A stretch of DNA of 64,000 nt from Rhynchosporium graminicola (lineage: Eukaryota; Ascomycota; Leotiomycetes; Helotiales; Ploettnerulaceae): assembly GCA_900074885.1 (NCBI GenBank), contig FJUW01000010.1, forward strand, positions 821,394 through 885,393. The letters are read 5' to 3'. This document shows positions 9,366 through 21,358 of this stretch, one piece after another. A program made the position numbers and the translations under genes. Each line of letters begins with the position of its first letter. Position 1 is the stretch's first letter. Below the pieces are notes generated by a model that saw nothing but the letters and a program-made list of their open reading frames with translations, made no database searches and had not been told where the DNA came from.

Positions 9366-12300
9366 GCTAGAAACAGCTCGGTGAGGGACTCAGGAGAATT
9401 GAATTCCTGTCGTGGAATACCTGGTTCAAAGTTTATAGCCTCAGTCGTGTTGGTTGGCCGCCCAGATGAGGCTGTGGAACAGCCAGAACAGGATCTTGAA
9501 TTCGGCGCCGACGATGGGGAAAACGGTCTCTGATTGCGGGTACGTACATGTGTTTTAGAATAATGACTGCTTATTTTACATTGTCAGGGCTGGCGACTAA
9601 TGTTGTGACCGATAAGGTAGGCATGCGTTGGTGATGATGTTGTTCAACCTCGAACATTCATAGGCAGACGCGGGTCATGGCAGCGCCAAGGACGAAATCA
9701 CGTGCGCACTCTCCATTGAGCATATGGGCAGTGAAGGAGGCCGTTGAAAAATGAAGTCGACTATCAGGTAGCTGCTGATAAAACCAATCGGTAGCTAATG
9801 CGATTAGAGCGATTGAATGATTTGACATCTAAAGATGAGATTTCGATCTCAAGCAACACTGAACTCATGAAAGGTAGCAATGCTGTTGGTGATATTGAGC
9901 TTAGGTTCGCTCCAGACTTTGAATAGGAACACTGTGCTGACCGGAAGTTGTCAAAATCTCGCTGCCTATCCTGAGACTTCTCTGCGGAGTAAAATCTGTC
10001 CTGTTGAGTTAGGTTGCCTTGCTGTTCGCTTAGCTTCCACCATCCTCGCTTGTTTGTTTGTTTACGAAATTAGTCAAGTGCACGGTGCAGACTCTTCAAG
10101 AAGCAACGACGTCTGTTACTCCTTCTTTTCCTAAACGCTAATTGATTATATGGTTCTCAATGTCTTCTGGAAATCCCATCATCCCTTTCATTTCACCTCG
10201 CCAGATGCTCCATTTGCTTCAATTGTTGAACATTGGACACACAATCGAGGCGGGTCAGTGCTATCCGTATATCCTAGCCCTGGCGAACTTTAATGTATCC
10301 ATACTGGCAAATATCCTGATATTTAATACTTTACTATGGGTACTTGCGTTTCTTTTACTCCAACGTTTTTGCATCACGTGTTACCGTACGTCCCATTTGC
10401 TTTCTCAATCTCCTCGTAGTCATTGCTGCAATCAGACAATCTCAAGAACAGAGTCTCCGAACCAAAATGTGGTTATTTACTCAGTTCATCCTTTCAAATT
10501 AGTATGGAAATTCAGATACAATACGCTCTACGGCTCAATGCAATGCGCTATCACAATTCCCTTGTCAGAGATCGAGCGAATTATTATAACACGACAGAAC
10601 ACGTTTTAGCTTTAATCTTCCTCGCCCATCATCTTCATATCTCCTACCCTCGACAAAAGATCAAGTTGGGATATGACCGGGGGTCGAGTCACACGAGGGC
10701 GTAGGCTGAGAAGAAGAACATTCAACGTTTCATTCACTTTCATGTTGGTATGCTGTAAACGGCATGCATCATTTTGAGATCATTTCTGAGACTGACTGAC
10801 TTGAACTAGTACAAAGAAAAAAAACGATAAGCCTGTGCTGCTTATGTTTTGAATTTTTGATGCGATCATGGGCCAGGTTAGGGCATGACTCTGTCAGTAT
10901 GTCCAATTTCTTTTACATGGTCTACAGTCCAGACAGCACGATGCTTTGGCCGAGATTGGTGTAGGACGTCCCATATCTACCACTCTCAGCGCTGATGTAT
11001 CCCATAAAGACATGAAGTCATCTCCAGATCGATTGATAGATACACTCTTTTTCACTCCATTCAAAATTACAAGGAATATGGAGTGCTGTGGGGTACTTGA
11101 AGCACAAGACTGGATGCTACGGCCTGGCAGAAAAACAAAAGTACCAACACTCTCACTGGGAAGTTGCTCCACCTCTCCAATTCGACTATTACCAGCCAGA
11201 TTTATACCTTGTCACAGCAGCAGGTCAGGGGAGTGCAGTTATGGGAAGTCTCTCATTGAGCCCTCCCTCTCATTCTGTTTGTCCACTCTCACATCTTTGC
11301 AAAAGTTTATGCTCGCGGGATCTCTAATTCTACACCTAGAATACCAAACAGACTATTCGCATCAATTATCAAGTGCCCTCCAAATTCTCCGTTGATCACA
11401 TCAGTCGAAAAATTTGAAAACAAGACGCAAATTAACGTATGGTCATTCTTCATAGGTTGACGTTGCCCTCGCAGCTACAACTTTATCCCACGCTAATGTA
11501 TCTAACAATGATGCGAGAGAGAGGAGGCCGCATGCCTATTCAAACGTTCATGACCAATCGAATCCCCTCCCTATCCGAGCTTAGGGGTCTTTTCAGGGTG
11601 ACCCGAGAAAGAAGGCCTCGGAACGTATATTGGCAGCGGTCTGGCATCCTAGCACGTGTCATGCATCAGATTCTTAACTCTTTCTGGACTTGTATGCGTC
11701 GGGGGTCTACAGAAACAGTTTTCATAAGGTTCTTAATGGTCCAAGACATACATATGCAAAGCTCGATCGGGAAATAAGTCCCCGTAAACTCGTTGGCAGA
11801 TGATGTATGCCTTTTAATTGAAACAACAAACGCCTGATCAAGACATCTGGGACATTGTAGCAATGATTGCGCACTACAAAGGGGATGCCGCGGTCAACCA
11901 TAGCGGGCTGGCCCAGACCGTTGGAGTGACTAGCAACGCCCGTAGCCATGTCCAACTTTTTCTGGAGACGATGACCTTTCCTCGACAACTGATCACTTAC
12001 TGTTTACTCAACACATTTTTACTCAGATCGCCACCCCCCCCACTTCCACCTTCGACATGGACTGTGGATGTGGGAATCTCCTCTTTTTTTCAAGCTCAAA
12101 TGTGCCGGATCTTAAGCGGCCGCGACACGACTCGACTACTGGTTCCTCTTTTTCAGCACCTGCTGAAAACGACATTCTGTGCGGAGTTTATTTCTTGGAA
12201 AAGGGAGGTGTAATAGTATGTAAGCCTTCTGTTGCGCTCTGGCTTACAGTCGATGAAAGCAAGTGTCCCAGTAAGATGTACCTGCAAAACGTAGATTTTG

Positions 12301-14063
12301 ACCTCGAAAATAATAACTACTTCTTTACTTTAACTTTATATATTAGTAGAATAAGCTACTGATAATACAGATATCGAATTTTTAGATGAGTTGATAAAGC
12401 GTTGCGGATCAAACTCACTACTCTTGAACCTTCCCGAATTTAAGAGTGATTTTTAGTGAGGAAAATTTATCGGGACACTTGCCTCCACCGACTGTAAGCG
12501 GCTGAGCGCAACAGAAGGCGCACCGACTATTAAAACCTGTTTGTGGGTTTTGGCTCGGGTCCAAAGGAAGTTGATATATACTGGGACTGAATATGTGAGC
12601 CCGTTTGCTGGAATTACTCGCGATGCTATGTTGCACTACAGACATCGAAATCGAGATCTCATCGATCGATCTCAACTTCTCAAGTCAACGCAAGTATCCC
12701 TTGGGATCGTCCTCCAGCTCCCAGAAGAGGTTGGCCGGCTCGAAGTCGGTTAGGGAGACCCATGGGCTTAGCCGCTCAACGTCGTATTGCAGAAGCCCTT
12801 GTCAATACCTGCACTTCGCAGCAGAATCGAGAAGCAGATGAAGGAAAGGGCACTCAAATACGGTCAAACATGACAAGTTCAAATAGCAATGTCTAGATAC
12901 TTGCGAGTGGAAGGCGAGAGAGTGATTTCATATGTCTGTGGGAGATACACGATACGGGAGCAAGGGGCCTCCTTGCAGATTCTTGTCCCTCTCCCGCTTC
13001 CACCTTGCCCGAAGACGTGGCTTAGATGCCGTGAAGATCCTACCGAATTTTCATGTGCCATGGTACTGGTGAAGAATCACTAAGTGAGGATGTCTTTCCA
13101 GTAGCCTAGGATGTCAATCGCTAGCACAATAGTGTTTACATGATCTCGAACCGGCCCGTGTGCATGATTCCTTGTGCTACTCAGAATGCACCTTTTTTCA
13201 AGCAACAGAATAACATTCCGCTGTTTCCGAACTTCCCAGCACTGTCTGAGGGTTTTCATGCGGGGTCCATGTACTATCCACCCCCCCCTTTTTGATCGTG
13301 AAAACTTTCGCCCCTACTACAGCACAGATTTTAACGTTTAAACCGGGTAGAAGGGGATATTAGCTAGATAGATGCATTGCACGGCTTCCGATTTGATCCT
13401 GACCGGACTTGAATGGGCTTGAGCAGCCGCCGAATTGCCTCCCAACAAGGGAAGAAGTCTGCGACTCGCTTAGACCAGGGCACACGTTATACTGGGCTAG
13501 TGCCTATGCATATGAGATGATGAATAGCAAACGGGCATATTGGACAAGTCCAGAACGCCGAGGCTTAAAGAGGCACTGATACAAAAGTCCCTCTCTTCTT
13601 CTGCAAAAGCTGACAGACTGTCTTCCCTCTTCCAAATGAGAATGGAAGTGATATATCAGATTCACATTCAAAGAATACCAGCCTGAATGTTTGAATTTCG
13701 AATCCCTTCCAATCCTAAGATGACACGTCCTCAACACCCCGAAGAAATCAGATGCTACACAGTCTCGAACACTCAAAGAGGAAGTCATGTATCCCAGCCC
13801 CACAGAGACCCACCCAAGACAGGCACTGAAAAGCAGCTGCAAGAACGACCGGGCAAAAGTACTACATCCGATGCTACCCTGTAGCGAGCCTCCTGAATCA
13901 TCCACCGCTATCGAAATTGTACTTGTGCAGAAGGCAAATTTGATGAAGAATGGCCAACCTATGCGTCTATTCCCAAAAGACAGATGTCCTCCGCTGTACA
14001 CGATACATCACAAACAAACAGCATCCCATACCGAGCATCACCGAGATCACTGAGTTCCTCTTC
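9366..14063. other. gene-free intergenic region (4.7 kb)
   Basis: No frame here looks like a real gene. The longest (10142-10609, plus strand) is AT-rich, of odd composition and not recognisable. The first few hundred bases hold the promoter of the XLF gene; the right end holds the 3' UTR of the forkhead gene. A short poly-C run lies near 12033. A small intron-rich or non-coding gene cannot be excluded. Confidence 0.5.
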
Positions 14064-15660
14064 TCAGAAGTGATGATTGGAGATGTTTCGACCCATCTGA
14101 TAATGCGCGTCAGCACCGTTGCTGAAGAGCGGGCTTTCATTATCAATGCAGACTCCTGAGACATCCTCGAACCGATACAAGTCCTCATATGGCATGTCAA
14201 ATTGCTCTACCTTGGGGTAGAAATATGGAGCAACAGTTGGTGATGTGATAGTGCTCGCGGAAGGTGGCGTTAGAGGCGATCTCTGACGCTGTGAGATTTG
14301 TGATCGAGCCTGCTGGTGGTACTCCGATCTCCGCGTGTTGTCGATGCTATGAGTGCTGCGCGTGGGATCACCATCTCCTTGCTCCTCGCCTTTGATGCTC
14401 ATACCACCAGATCGATGTCTTTGCTGATGCTGCACCTTGGCTTGCACCTGCTTGGTTGACATGCCTCCTTTGCGGCCGGAACTTCCCCGAGATGGAGCTG
14501 GTGCACCGGGCTTGATGAACTTCTTCGTAACAGCGCCTTTGCGGTAGCGGGTGGTAGATTGCACGCCGTCCCGAACTGCGAATTCTTCAAGAACCCACTC
14601 AGTCGACTTTTTGGTGTCGTCGCCAGTTGTCTTGCGCTCAGTCTTTTTAAAGGCCTACGATGAAATATAAGCATAGAATAGGCGTGCATATATTTGTAGG
14701 TAGACTTACAGCGTTCATGGACAAGTTGTGACGAATACTATTCATCCACCCTTTGGTGTTAGAGCTGCCCTTGTGCGTGTTCTCTCTGAACCACTGATAG
14801 ATTTCTTGTAGGACCATAGACCGGTTGGGAGCGCTCATCAGCGCACGGTATATTAGCTTAGCATACGGTTCGACGTTGTGCTCTTCGAGCTCGGCAGCCG
14901 TCATCTCGCGCGAGCTATTTCCTTCCTCCGAATTCCGGCTTGAGTGCATGTCGAATGGAGGCGGACGATCGAAAGACATAACGCTCATAGTATCATCGTG
15001 CTCGATCTTGAGAAATAGGCTGTGACTAAAGCTGGGACTCTCGAGCTCGCGACCGTTGGACATGGTCTGGTAGTCGTAAGGACTTTCCATGTTACTATTA
15101 GAGCTGTCCATCGTCGTTCTGCCAGAGTCAAGAAGGTAGGCGGATGGCTCGTAACTGTCTTCGAGTGGAAGCCCATTGTTGCCGATGGTGCTGCCACAGA
15201 GATTTGGCGAGTACCGAGGTATTTGTCCAACCTGTTGCCGCTGATATTGTTGTTGATGACGATAGCCTCGAAACAAGGATCCATTGTGCTCATTTCCCGC
15301 AATGTTTGATGGCGAGTAATTGTAGTAGTCGCTGTGATTATTGCTATTCGTGCTGTTCTGAGTCTCATACGCTCTCGAGGAGCGATAGGGATCTGTCCAA
15401 GCCATGGAGGAATTCGACATCGACATTGGCATTGAGATTGACATTGGCTGATGAAGGTTGAAGGTGCTATCGGGCAGGATGCTGGGTGATAAGGAAGACG
15501 AGCTCAAAATATGATGGGATGGATTTTGGGGGAGGCCGTCACTGGAAGTAAACATGGGATGAGTAGCTTGCGTAGGGTGGTCAAGGGTCTCGTCATACTG
15601 GTAGTCTGCAAGCAAGCTGGAAATTTGAGGCTGATGGTTGTTGTAAGACCCCGAATTCAT
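14064..15660 (-). CDS. forkhead-domain transcription factor
   Basis: Two exons, 15660-14710 and 14654-14064, with a 55 bp intron (14655-14709, GTAAGT...TAG, phase 0); 513 residues. The forkhead domain spans about 263-356: EPYAKLIYRALMSAPN, then YQWFRENT, then GWMNSIRHNLSMNA joined across the intron to AFKKTER, ending STEWVLEEFAVRDG. SIRHNLSMNAAF is the DNA-contacting recognition helix. The N-terminal 260 residues are Asn/Ser/Gln-rich and disordered; no FHA domain is visible, so it is not the Fkh1/2 type. It presumably acts in the nucleus. The ATG at 15660 (MNSGSY) is chosen because composition changes there; the frame stays open about 330 nt further upstream with ATGs at 15975, 15909 and 15900. 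The subgroup is unresolved. Confidence 0.9.
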
Positions 15661-16915
15661 GATGAAAGTGTAGTAACAAAAGCACAACAGATCTCTGTGT
15701 CTGTAATGTGGCGAAAGGTGAAGTGGTATCGTTTCAAAGAAAGTTTCAATTGCTGTCACTCTTCTTATTGTACGACGAGATGAGACGTGAGGAAGGGAAG
15801 GGAAGGGAAAATCCGAATCGGAGGAATCGAAGAACGCGGAATAGCAAAGGAAAATCGGATGTAGATATTCACTGTATGGATGGAAATTGGGAGTAGTCAT
15901 CTTTTTCATTCTGGAGACCAACCTAGCATACCTTCCCTGGCGGCTTCTGACAGCACAAGGCCATAGAGATGCCATGCAGGATAGCGTTGACAACGCATGG
16001 GGAGAAGCTCATGATCTGTGATACCTGCCTCGTTTGTGACGGAGAGGAACATGACAGAAGAAATGTATAGAATAGCCCACCGTGTGTTGAGAGGCTCTGA
16101 TAGCAATCAATTGATCTTCTGTCACCGATGGAAACGCTGCACTCAAGCACTTTGGTCTTGCAGAAATGCAGCACGCAGATGTTACACAAATGCATATGCT
16201 GTACAATCATTTGGCACACAAGGATGCCTGCATACGGTCAAGCTAGTGGAGTGGGGAGAAGATGGACAATGTGCCCTGGGGGGTGCTTCCCAGGTATCAC
16301 GGCACGCCTTGAGCAGCCTTAGATCTGATGCAAAATACCGCGCTTGTAAAGTCCATTCCTTTTTGGGACCATGAGGGAACTCGCTTCTAGAAGTACGGGA
16401 GAAGTGGCCGTATGCTGCTAGCTACCCGCGCAGAACTCTGGTACGTTTTCCGTGCGTGCCTTCAACGATTGGATGACTAGCATGCGGTGCTGAGAGTGAG
16501 CCTGGCGGACATCTAATACAGACGGGCATTGGGGTAGCTGCCTGGCCATAGAGAAGCTACGCCCGGGGAAGGTGTGTGGACTGTGCCAAATGTACCTACA
16601 GTTACCGATTGGAATCATGGTGAAGATTTAACACGGTGTATGAACAACGTTGAAAATTTCATCATCGTGTAGCTTCGCCTCCTCCCGTCCAATGCACGGA
16701 TTTTCTGCTGATCTGCACTTGAGGCTGCTCACATTCGCAATAGCCACGGGGCAACCGGAGGCTACTGACGGTTGATTTGTGCAGCACATGGCAGTGTTAT
16801 GAACTGGGAGAGAAGATTCAGTGAGAAGCTGCATTTCTGGCCCTAGTGAACATTCTACTTCCCAGATCGAACTTCCCAGTTTATTCTAGCCGACAAGCAA
16901 CTACTGAAAACCCAA
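15661..16915. other. intergenic region, forkhead promoter and leader
   Basis: This 1.25 kb stretch lies between the 3' end of cactin and the start of the forkhead gene, both on the minus strand. It should contain the forkhead promoter and 5' leader. I see only short frames of no recognisable family. Confidence 0.5.
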
Positions 16916-18775
16916 TCACTTTCTGTAGTAAATCTGAATGACAAGTCAGCAAATAAAGGATAGAATTGTGCACATGATTGATGCTTACCTTTTTGTATTG
17001 GAAGTGTAGTTGAAGAATGCCCTGTTCGGAAGAATCAGTTGCAAGGTCAGGGGTATAAAAAGCACGGGGGGCAGCATTGGGGGTTTCGAGAAATCATCTG
17101 ATCCGCGCTTGATATGTTTGTAGCAAAGAAATAAGCGTACCTTGTCAAAGCTGCTGCGGAAGCCACGGTCTCTCTTGGCGCTGTAATCCCACTCCCTGTC
17201 CACGATTCGAAACGCAATATCCTCATATGGTGGTCCAGCAATGAACCGAATGAGGCAAGTATCTTCTTCTCCAGCTGGAGCGAAAGACTCACCACGTTTC
17301 CGACCATGTTCTCTAAAAATCTTGAAGGTTGGAGCCTTGGCCTTGTCAATCAGATCGGGATAAAAAATATTGAATTTGTATCCCTGAACAACTTTCGGTG
17401 GTGGATTGTCATGATCGTAGTGAGTTTGGTTGTATTTGTTCCACTCGTAACCCATTTGTACCCGGTTGAAGTATCGAGGTTTTCTTGGTCTATATTTGTC
17501 GGCCCACTGCGGCGTTGAAGTTGTTGCGACTGTTTCCTCTCCCGTAAAGATTTCTTCGTCTTCATCAACGCCCCGAGCAACTTCTCTCTCGTACAATGCT
17601 TTGGTGGCTTGAGAAAAGTCTTCGTTGACGACCGTTATAAATCGCTGAGTGCCAGGAGGATGGATCCCTACAGTTGTTGTGGTAACAGCTTTGCTGCTTG
17701 AGCTTGCACCGTTCTCAGTAGTCGCTTGTCGCATTGGGACATATCCAAGCTTCAATACTTTGCGACGTTCTGCGACGATCTTCTGTAAGAATAACGATTC
17801 ATCGACAACCTCGCTCGTCTTGTCTTCGGCATGTAGTTTCAAAAGAGGCTCTGGGTCGTATTTGGATGAGTACTGGAAGTTGTGTTGTCGTTGGACAATA
17901 TGTGAGACATCTGCACCTGTAGCCGAATCTTCTGCGCCCTCCTCAACAACTGGAATAGGATCGCCAAGCAATTCCTGCATCTTCGAACGTACGCCTTCTG
18001 CATGTTCCTGTTGTTCCGTTCGCAGTTGCTCGAGGCGGCTGTCGAGGACCGATTGATAAACCTTCTTGAGCTTTGCTTTCGCCTTCCAGATCAGCAGGCT
18101 TCGCAATAATTGTTCCCAATAGTCTACATCAATAGGTTCGTTTGACCGTAATTTGGCTCTGATTTGTACTTCCAAAGATTCCAGTTGCTCATATGTCTTG
18201 GGTCCTAGTAGCTTATCAACATCCGACGCTACAGATCCAACAGCACGCTCCTCAGGACCAAGTGGCTTCAATTTTTGGCGACGATCGTTGCAGATGATTT
18301 GCATAGTCTTCCAGTAATCCAGGTTCTTTTTGTTCTTCTCCAGAGCCAGGTAGGAGCCAATATCTTTGTCCAATTCGCTCAAGTGCGCATCATTTAGTCC
18401 CTCAAATACACCCTCCGGGTCAACCACATCATGTTGAATTTCCTCCTCGTCGTCGTCCAATAGATCGCGATCTGGGTCTATCACGCGCAGAATCACTGCT
18501 AGCCAGTCGATGGGTTTCGCCCGTCCCTCCTTCACACGAATATCGGCCTTCTTCTTTGCTTGCTTGAGAACAAAGCTGTCTTCCTCTGAGACCCACTTGC
18601 GCGACTGCTCATCTTCGAGGGACGCCTGATTGTTACGAGGGCGATTATCTGTTGGCCGATTTCCTGATGGTCTTGATGGCTTGGATACCCGCGAAGACTG
18701 ATCTCGTCGTGTTGCTGTGATATCTCTCGCAGGCGAGTCCCGACCTGCTATCATAGCTCTCCTTCCGGAATCCAT
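16916..18775 (-). CDS. cactin: cactin-like spliceosome-associated protein
   Basis: Three exons: 18775-17141, 17021-16989 and 16933-16916, giving 561 residues. Introns are 119 bp (17022-17140) and 55 bp (16934-16988), both phase 0. The second exon is 33 nt and the last codes only five residues plus stop; joining them restores the family's closing segment, FDK-GILQLHFQYKK-IYYRK. The middle helical region (about 140-260, DYWKTMQ...DYWEQLLRSLL) matches the cactin mid domain. The C-terminal cactin domain begins KPRYFNRVQMGYEWNKYNQT and contains PPPKVVQGYKFNIFYPDLID and AGPPYEDIAFRIV. Cactin is a conserved nuclear protein that associates with the spliceosome and supports pre-mRNA splicing; in fission yeast (Cay1) it also affects telomeres. 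The N-terminal ~60 residues are Arg/Ser-rich. It is divergent from the DUF7918 gene. Confidence 0.93.
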
Positions 18776-19159
18776 AGTACGATTATTCGTTGCTGACAGG
18801 TTGTATTATGAAATGTCGCAACATTGTCCTGAAGCATCTGCGTTCGATATTGGATCTACGCTCTGGCCTTGCATGAATGCAGCGCTAGAGTCTGATATGG
18901 CTAGATCTCCCGCTCTTGAACTAGCGGCCGCTCGAATCCCTTCAGCCTTGTTCCCCAAATAACCCACCACCTACGCTCACTTCAGTTCGAAACCTCTCTC
19001 TCAGTCTCTCTGGTCCTTTAAGAAAGACAACACTATGCACTATGTCGTGATTGCGGAAAATGAGATCAAGGACTCGCTGTTTTTATACTCTACGAATAAC
19101 CTCAAAATCGACCGCCATTCAAATTCCCCAGCCTTACCAACCCTCTCACCTCGGGCAGC
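18776..19159. promoter_or_regulatory. shared divergent promoter, cactin / DUF7918 gene
   Basis: The start codons of two divergently transcribed genes are separated by 384 bp, so this interval must hold both promoters and both 5' leaders. Pyrimidine-rich CTCTCT runs near 18991-19015 are typical of fungal core promoters without a TATA box. No specific operator is recognisable. Confidence 0.55.
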
Positions 19160-20293
19160 ATGGCTATCCTTAAAGATGTGCCTGGGCTTGAGGTCTCGAT
19201 CCAGTCCGACAATGAAGATCTCCCCGAGTATAACGATGAAGGTGACTTCACTCAAAGCAAGTTTGCGCATCTATCTGAAGGTTCTCGATCCCAGAAGTAC
19301 GTCGAATGCAAGACAGACGCAGAGTTTAGAATCCGACTTGTCCTAAAGCATCCTTTCAAGATTGATTGTCAGAGTCTTGCTTTCAAAGCAAACGTTGACG
19401 GTCATGGAATTGCACAGGCTACATGTTCCCAAGCGTGGTTCCAGCGATCCTCTGGTTACTATATGGAGCTGATCAGTGCGCGCCTTGATCGAATCAGTCC
19501 AACACAGATGTCAAGCAGAGCCCTCAAATTCAGCAGCATCAAGAAAGGTAAGTTATAGCTGTGGCAATGTCAATTCCAGCTGTTCTGACTTTTTTTTACA
19601 GTTGATGATCCAGACAGCCACCGAGTCAAGAAGGATGCCAAGGCCTTGACAGGCATTGGTGAGATTTTAGTTACGGTCCATAGGACTGTGCAGAAAGATG
19701 TGACTATGCCAGCTACCGGCAATTATATCACGTCGCAACACAAGCTCCCGACAGAAGTTGCAGAAAAGGCTCTCAAAGGCAAGGCTATCTCCCATGGTGT
19801 TTCTTACGGAGAGCAGAAGATAGTCTCTCGGACAACCAGAGAGACAATTGATCTCGACGGACCCAGCAACCCGATCGGAGTCTTTGTCTTCAAGTACCGC
19901 TCTCGAGGTTAGTGCTGCCCTTAGATTACCTCATAACTTCACTAACCTCCCAAAGAGGACCTGCAATCAGAACTCATCATTCCCCGTTCCCCAACTCCAG
20001 AGGTTTCCCAGGCTCCTGTAAATGCGCGTCCTAGCAACAGCCATAGTGCCACGGCGAGCAGAGGAGCAAGACTCGCTCTTCTCAAGGTATGATTTCACCT
20101 GACCTAATGACATTGAATCTAAACTGATCGTTAACAGAAAGAGATGGCGGAGATTAAGGCGGAGGAGGATGATGGCTCACGTGGCCAAAAAAGAGAATGG
20201 GAGGGTGAGGCTAGCGGTAGTGGCAGCGGACGAGCCCTGAAGACAATTCGCGGTGCCGGTGGCAGCGTGATTATCGACCTCACAGATGACTAA
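19160..20293 (+). CDS. DUF7918 domain protein with C-terminal SUMO-interacting motif
   Basis: Four exons: 19160-19547, 19602-19907, 19956-20086 and 20138-20293, giving 326 residues. Introns are 54, 48 and 51 bp; all are GT-AG and the frame is continuous. The first ~230 residues match the fungal DUF7918 type: MAILKDVPGLEVSI start, an acidic segment, YVECKTDAEFRIRL, then a beta-rich core ending FVFKYRSR. The function of this family is not established. Residues about 235-275 are a Ser/Pro-rich linker. The C-terminus is basic and acidic patches followed by VIIDLTDD, a classic hydrophobic SUMO-interacting motif flanked by acids. This suggests a nuclear protein that binds SUMOylated partners; that is inference. 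It is transcribed divergently from cactin. Confidence 0.82.
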
Positions 20294-21358
20294 TTGATTT
20301 ATGGCGCACAATAAGGCTCCGTATATGGCAAACTCTGAGTGCAGATCGGGGTTTAATAGTTGGGGGGCTTGCTTTCATATGATACCCAGGGTTACATGCG
20401 CTTTACTTGGCTTGGCGAATATGGGTCCGGATCCTTGTAATACTAGAATGCCTCAATATCAATCGCCGGTCTTCTCATGATGTTCTCCATATTTAAGATA
20501 CTGCGCAGATCCTGTTTATATCTTATTATCTTCGATAGAAGTATCCTGCGATATTAACTCTATTTGCAACTATAATATACATATCTAGGATAATATCATA
20601 GTATTAATATATAATACTCTAAAGCTACTAACACATATTGATTATAGTAGATCTCTTATACGAAATGATATATTTCTGCTCCTAAGGTTCTACTTTGAAA
20701 TAGAATCTGGAGTCCCCTTCTGTTGATCTTTCTCTCGCATCTCGCATCCCGGGACCAAAACCAAAACATCATCATTCCACGAAGCCAACGAAAAAGAGCG
20801 CAAAAGCTTACTCGACGAAAGGCGTCACCGCAAAGCCACATGACCAGGTCCAAGATTATCATCATATCATCATTATCGAAAGACCGGAAAACCCAGGTAA
20901 TTTTCTTGCGTAAAAGATATTCCAGAAGCAAAAAGTTCAGCCCGATGTCGAGTGCCTACATCTTTTTTTCTTCTTTTTTTTTTTTGATCGTCGCAAACTA
21001 TGTGTGGTGTCGTTTCTTCAATGAACAATACCCATCCTGTGATTGGTATTCTGATAACCAGTGGCGATCTTCACAGAGGACTCGTTTTCTGCTGGCATGG
21101 AATGAGAACTGCGTGTTTAGTTCATTTATCCAAGTAGTGGGGTGTTTTGGTGGTAGCTTGGTGGTGTGATTTAAGTACTTTTGGGGAAGCGAGGATGTGA
21201 GGTGAGCTGAGGTGAGCTGAGATTAGGAGGTATCTGCCGGTAGGAGGAGATTACGTGGCTTGAGTTCAGGTAGAGTTGACTGTGTTTCTGTGGTTTCTAA
21301 ACAGACTCTACGAGATTAGGGAATTTCGTGTCCAAGTTGATTTACAGAAACGTCAACA
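20294..21358. other. intergenic region with AT-rich patch
   Basis: About 1.06 kb between two converging genes. Positions about 20500-20660 are strongly AT-rich with many TA steps, like a short RIP-affected remnant. A poly-T tract lies at about 20963-20986. A 148-codon frame at 20723-21169 crosses this low-complexity DNA and is not convincing. Confidence 0.5.

Noticed and set aside
10142..10609. 155-codon plus-strand frame with hydrophobic stretches
   Set aside because: AT-rich, no conserved motif, and frame length near what is expected by chance in such DNA.
15661..15993. Upstream extension of the forkhead frame
   Set aside because: The frame is open, but composition (Arg/Phe/Tyr/Cys-rich) is unlike the Asn/Ser/Gln-rich start MNSGSYNNHQ; kept only as an alternative start.
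20723..21169. 148-codon plus-strand frame
   Set aside because: It crosses a poly-T tract and AT-rich DNA; residues are repetitive Phe/Lys/Arg with no family signal.
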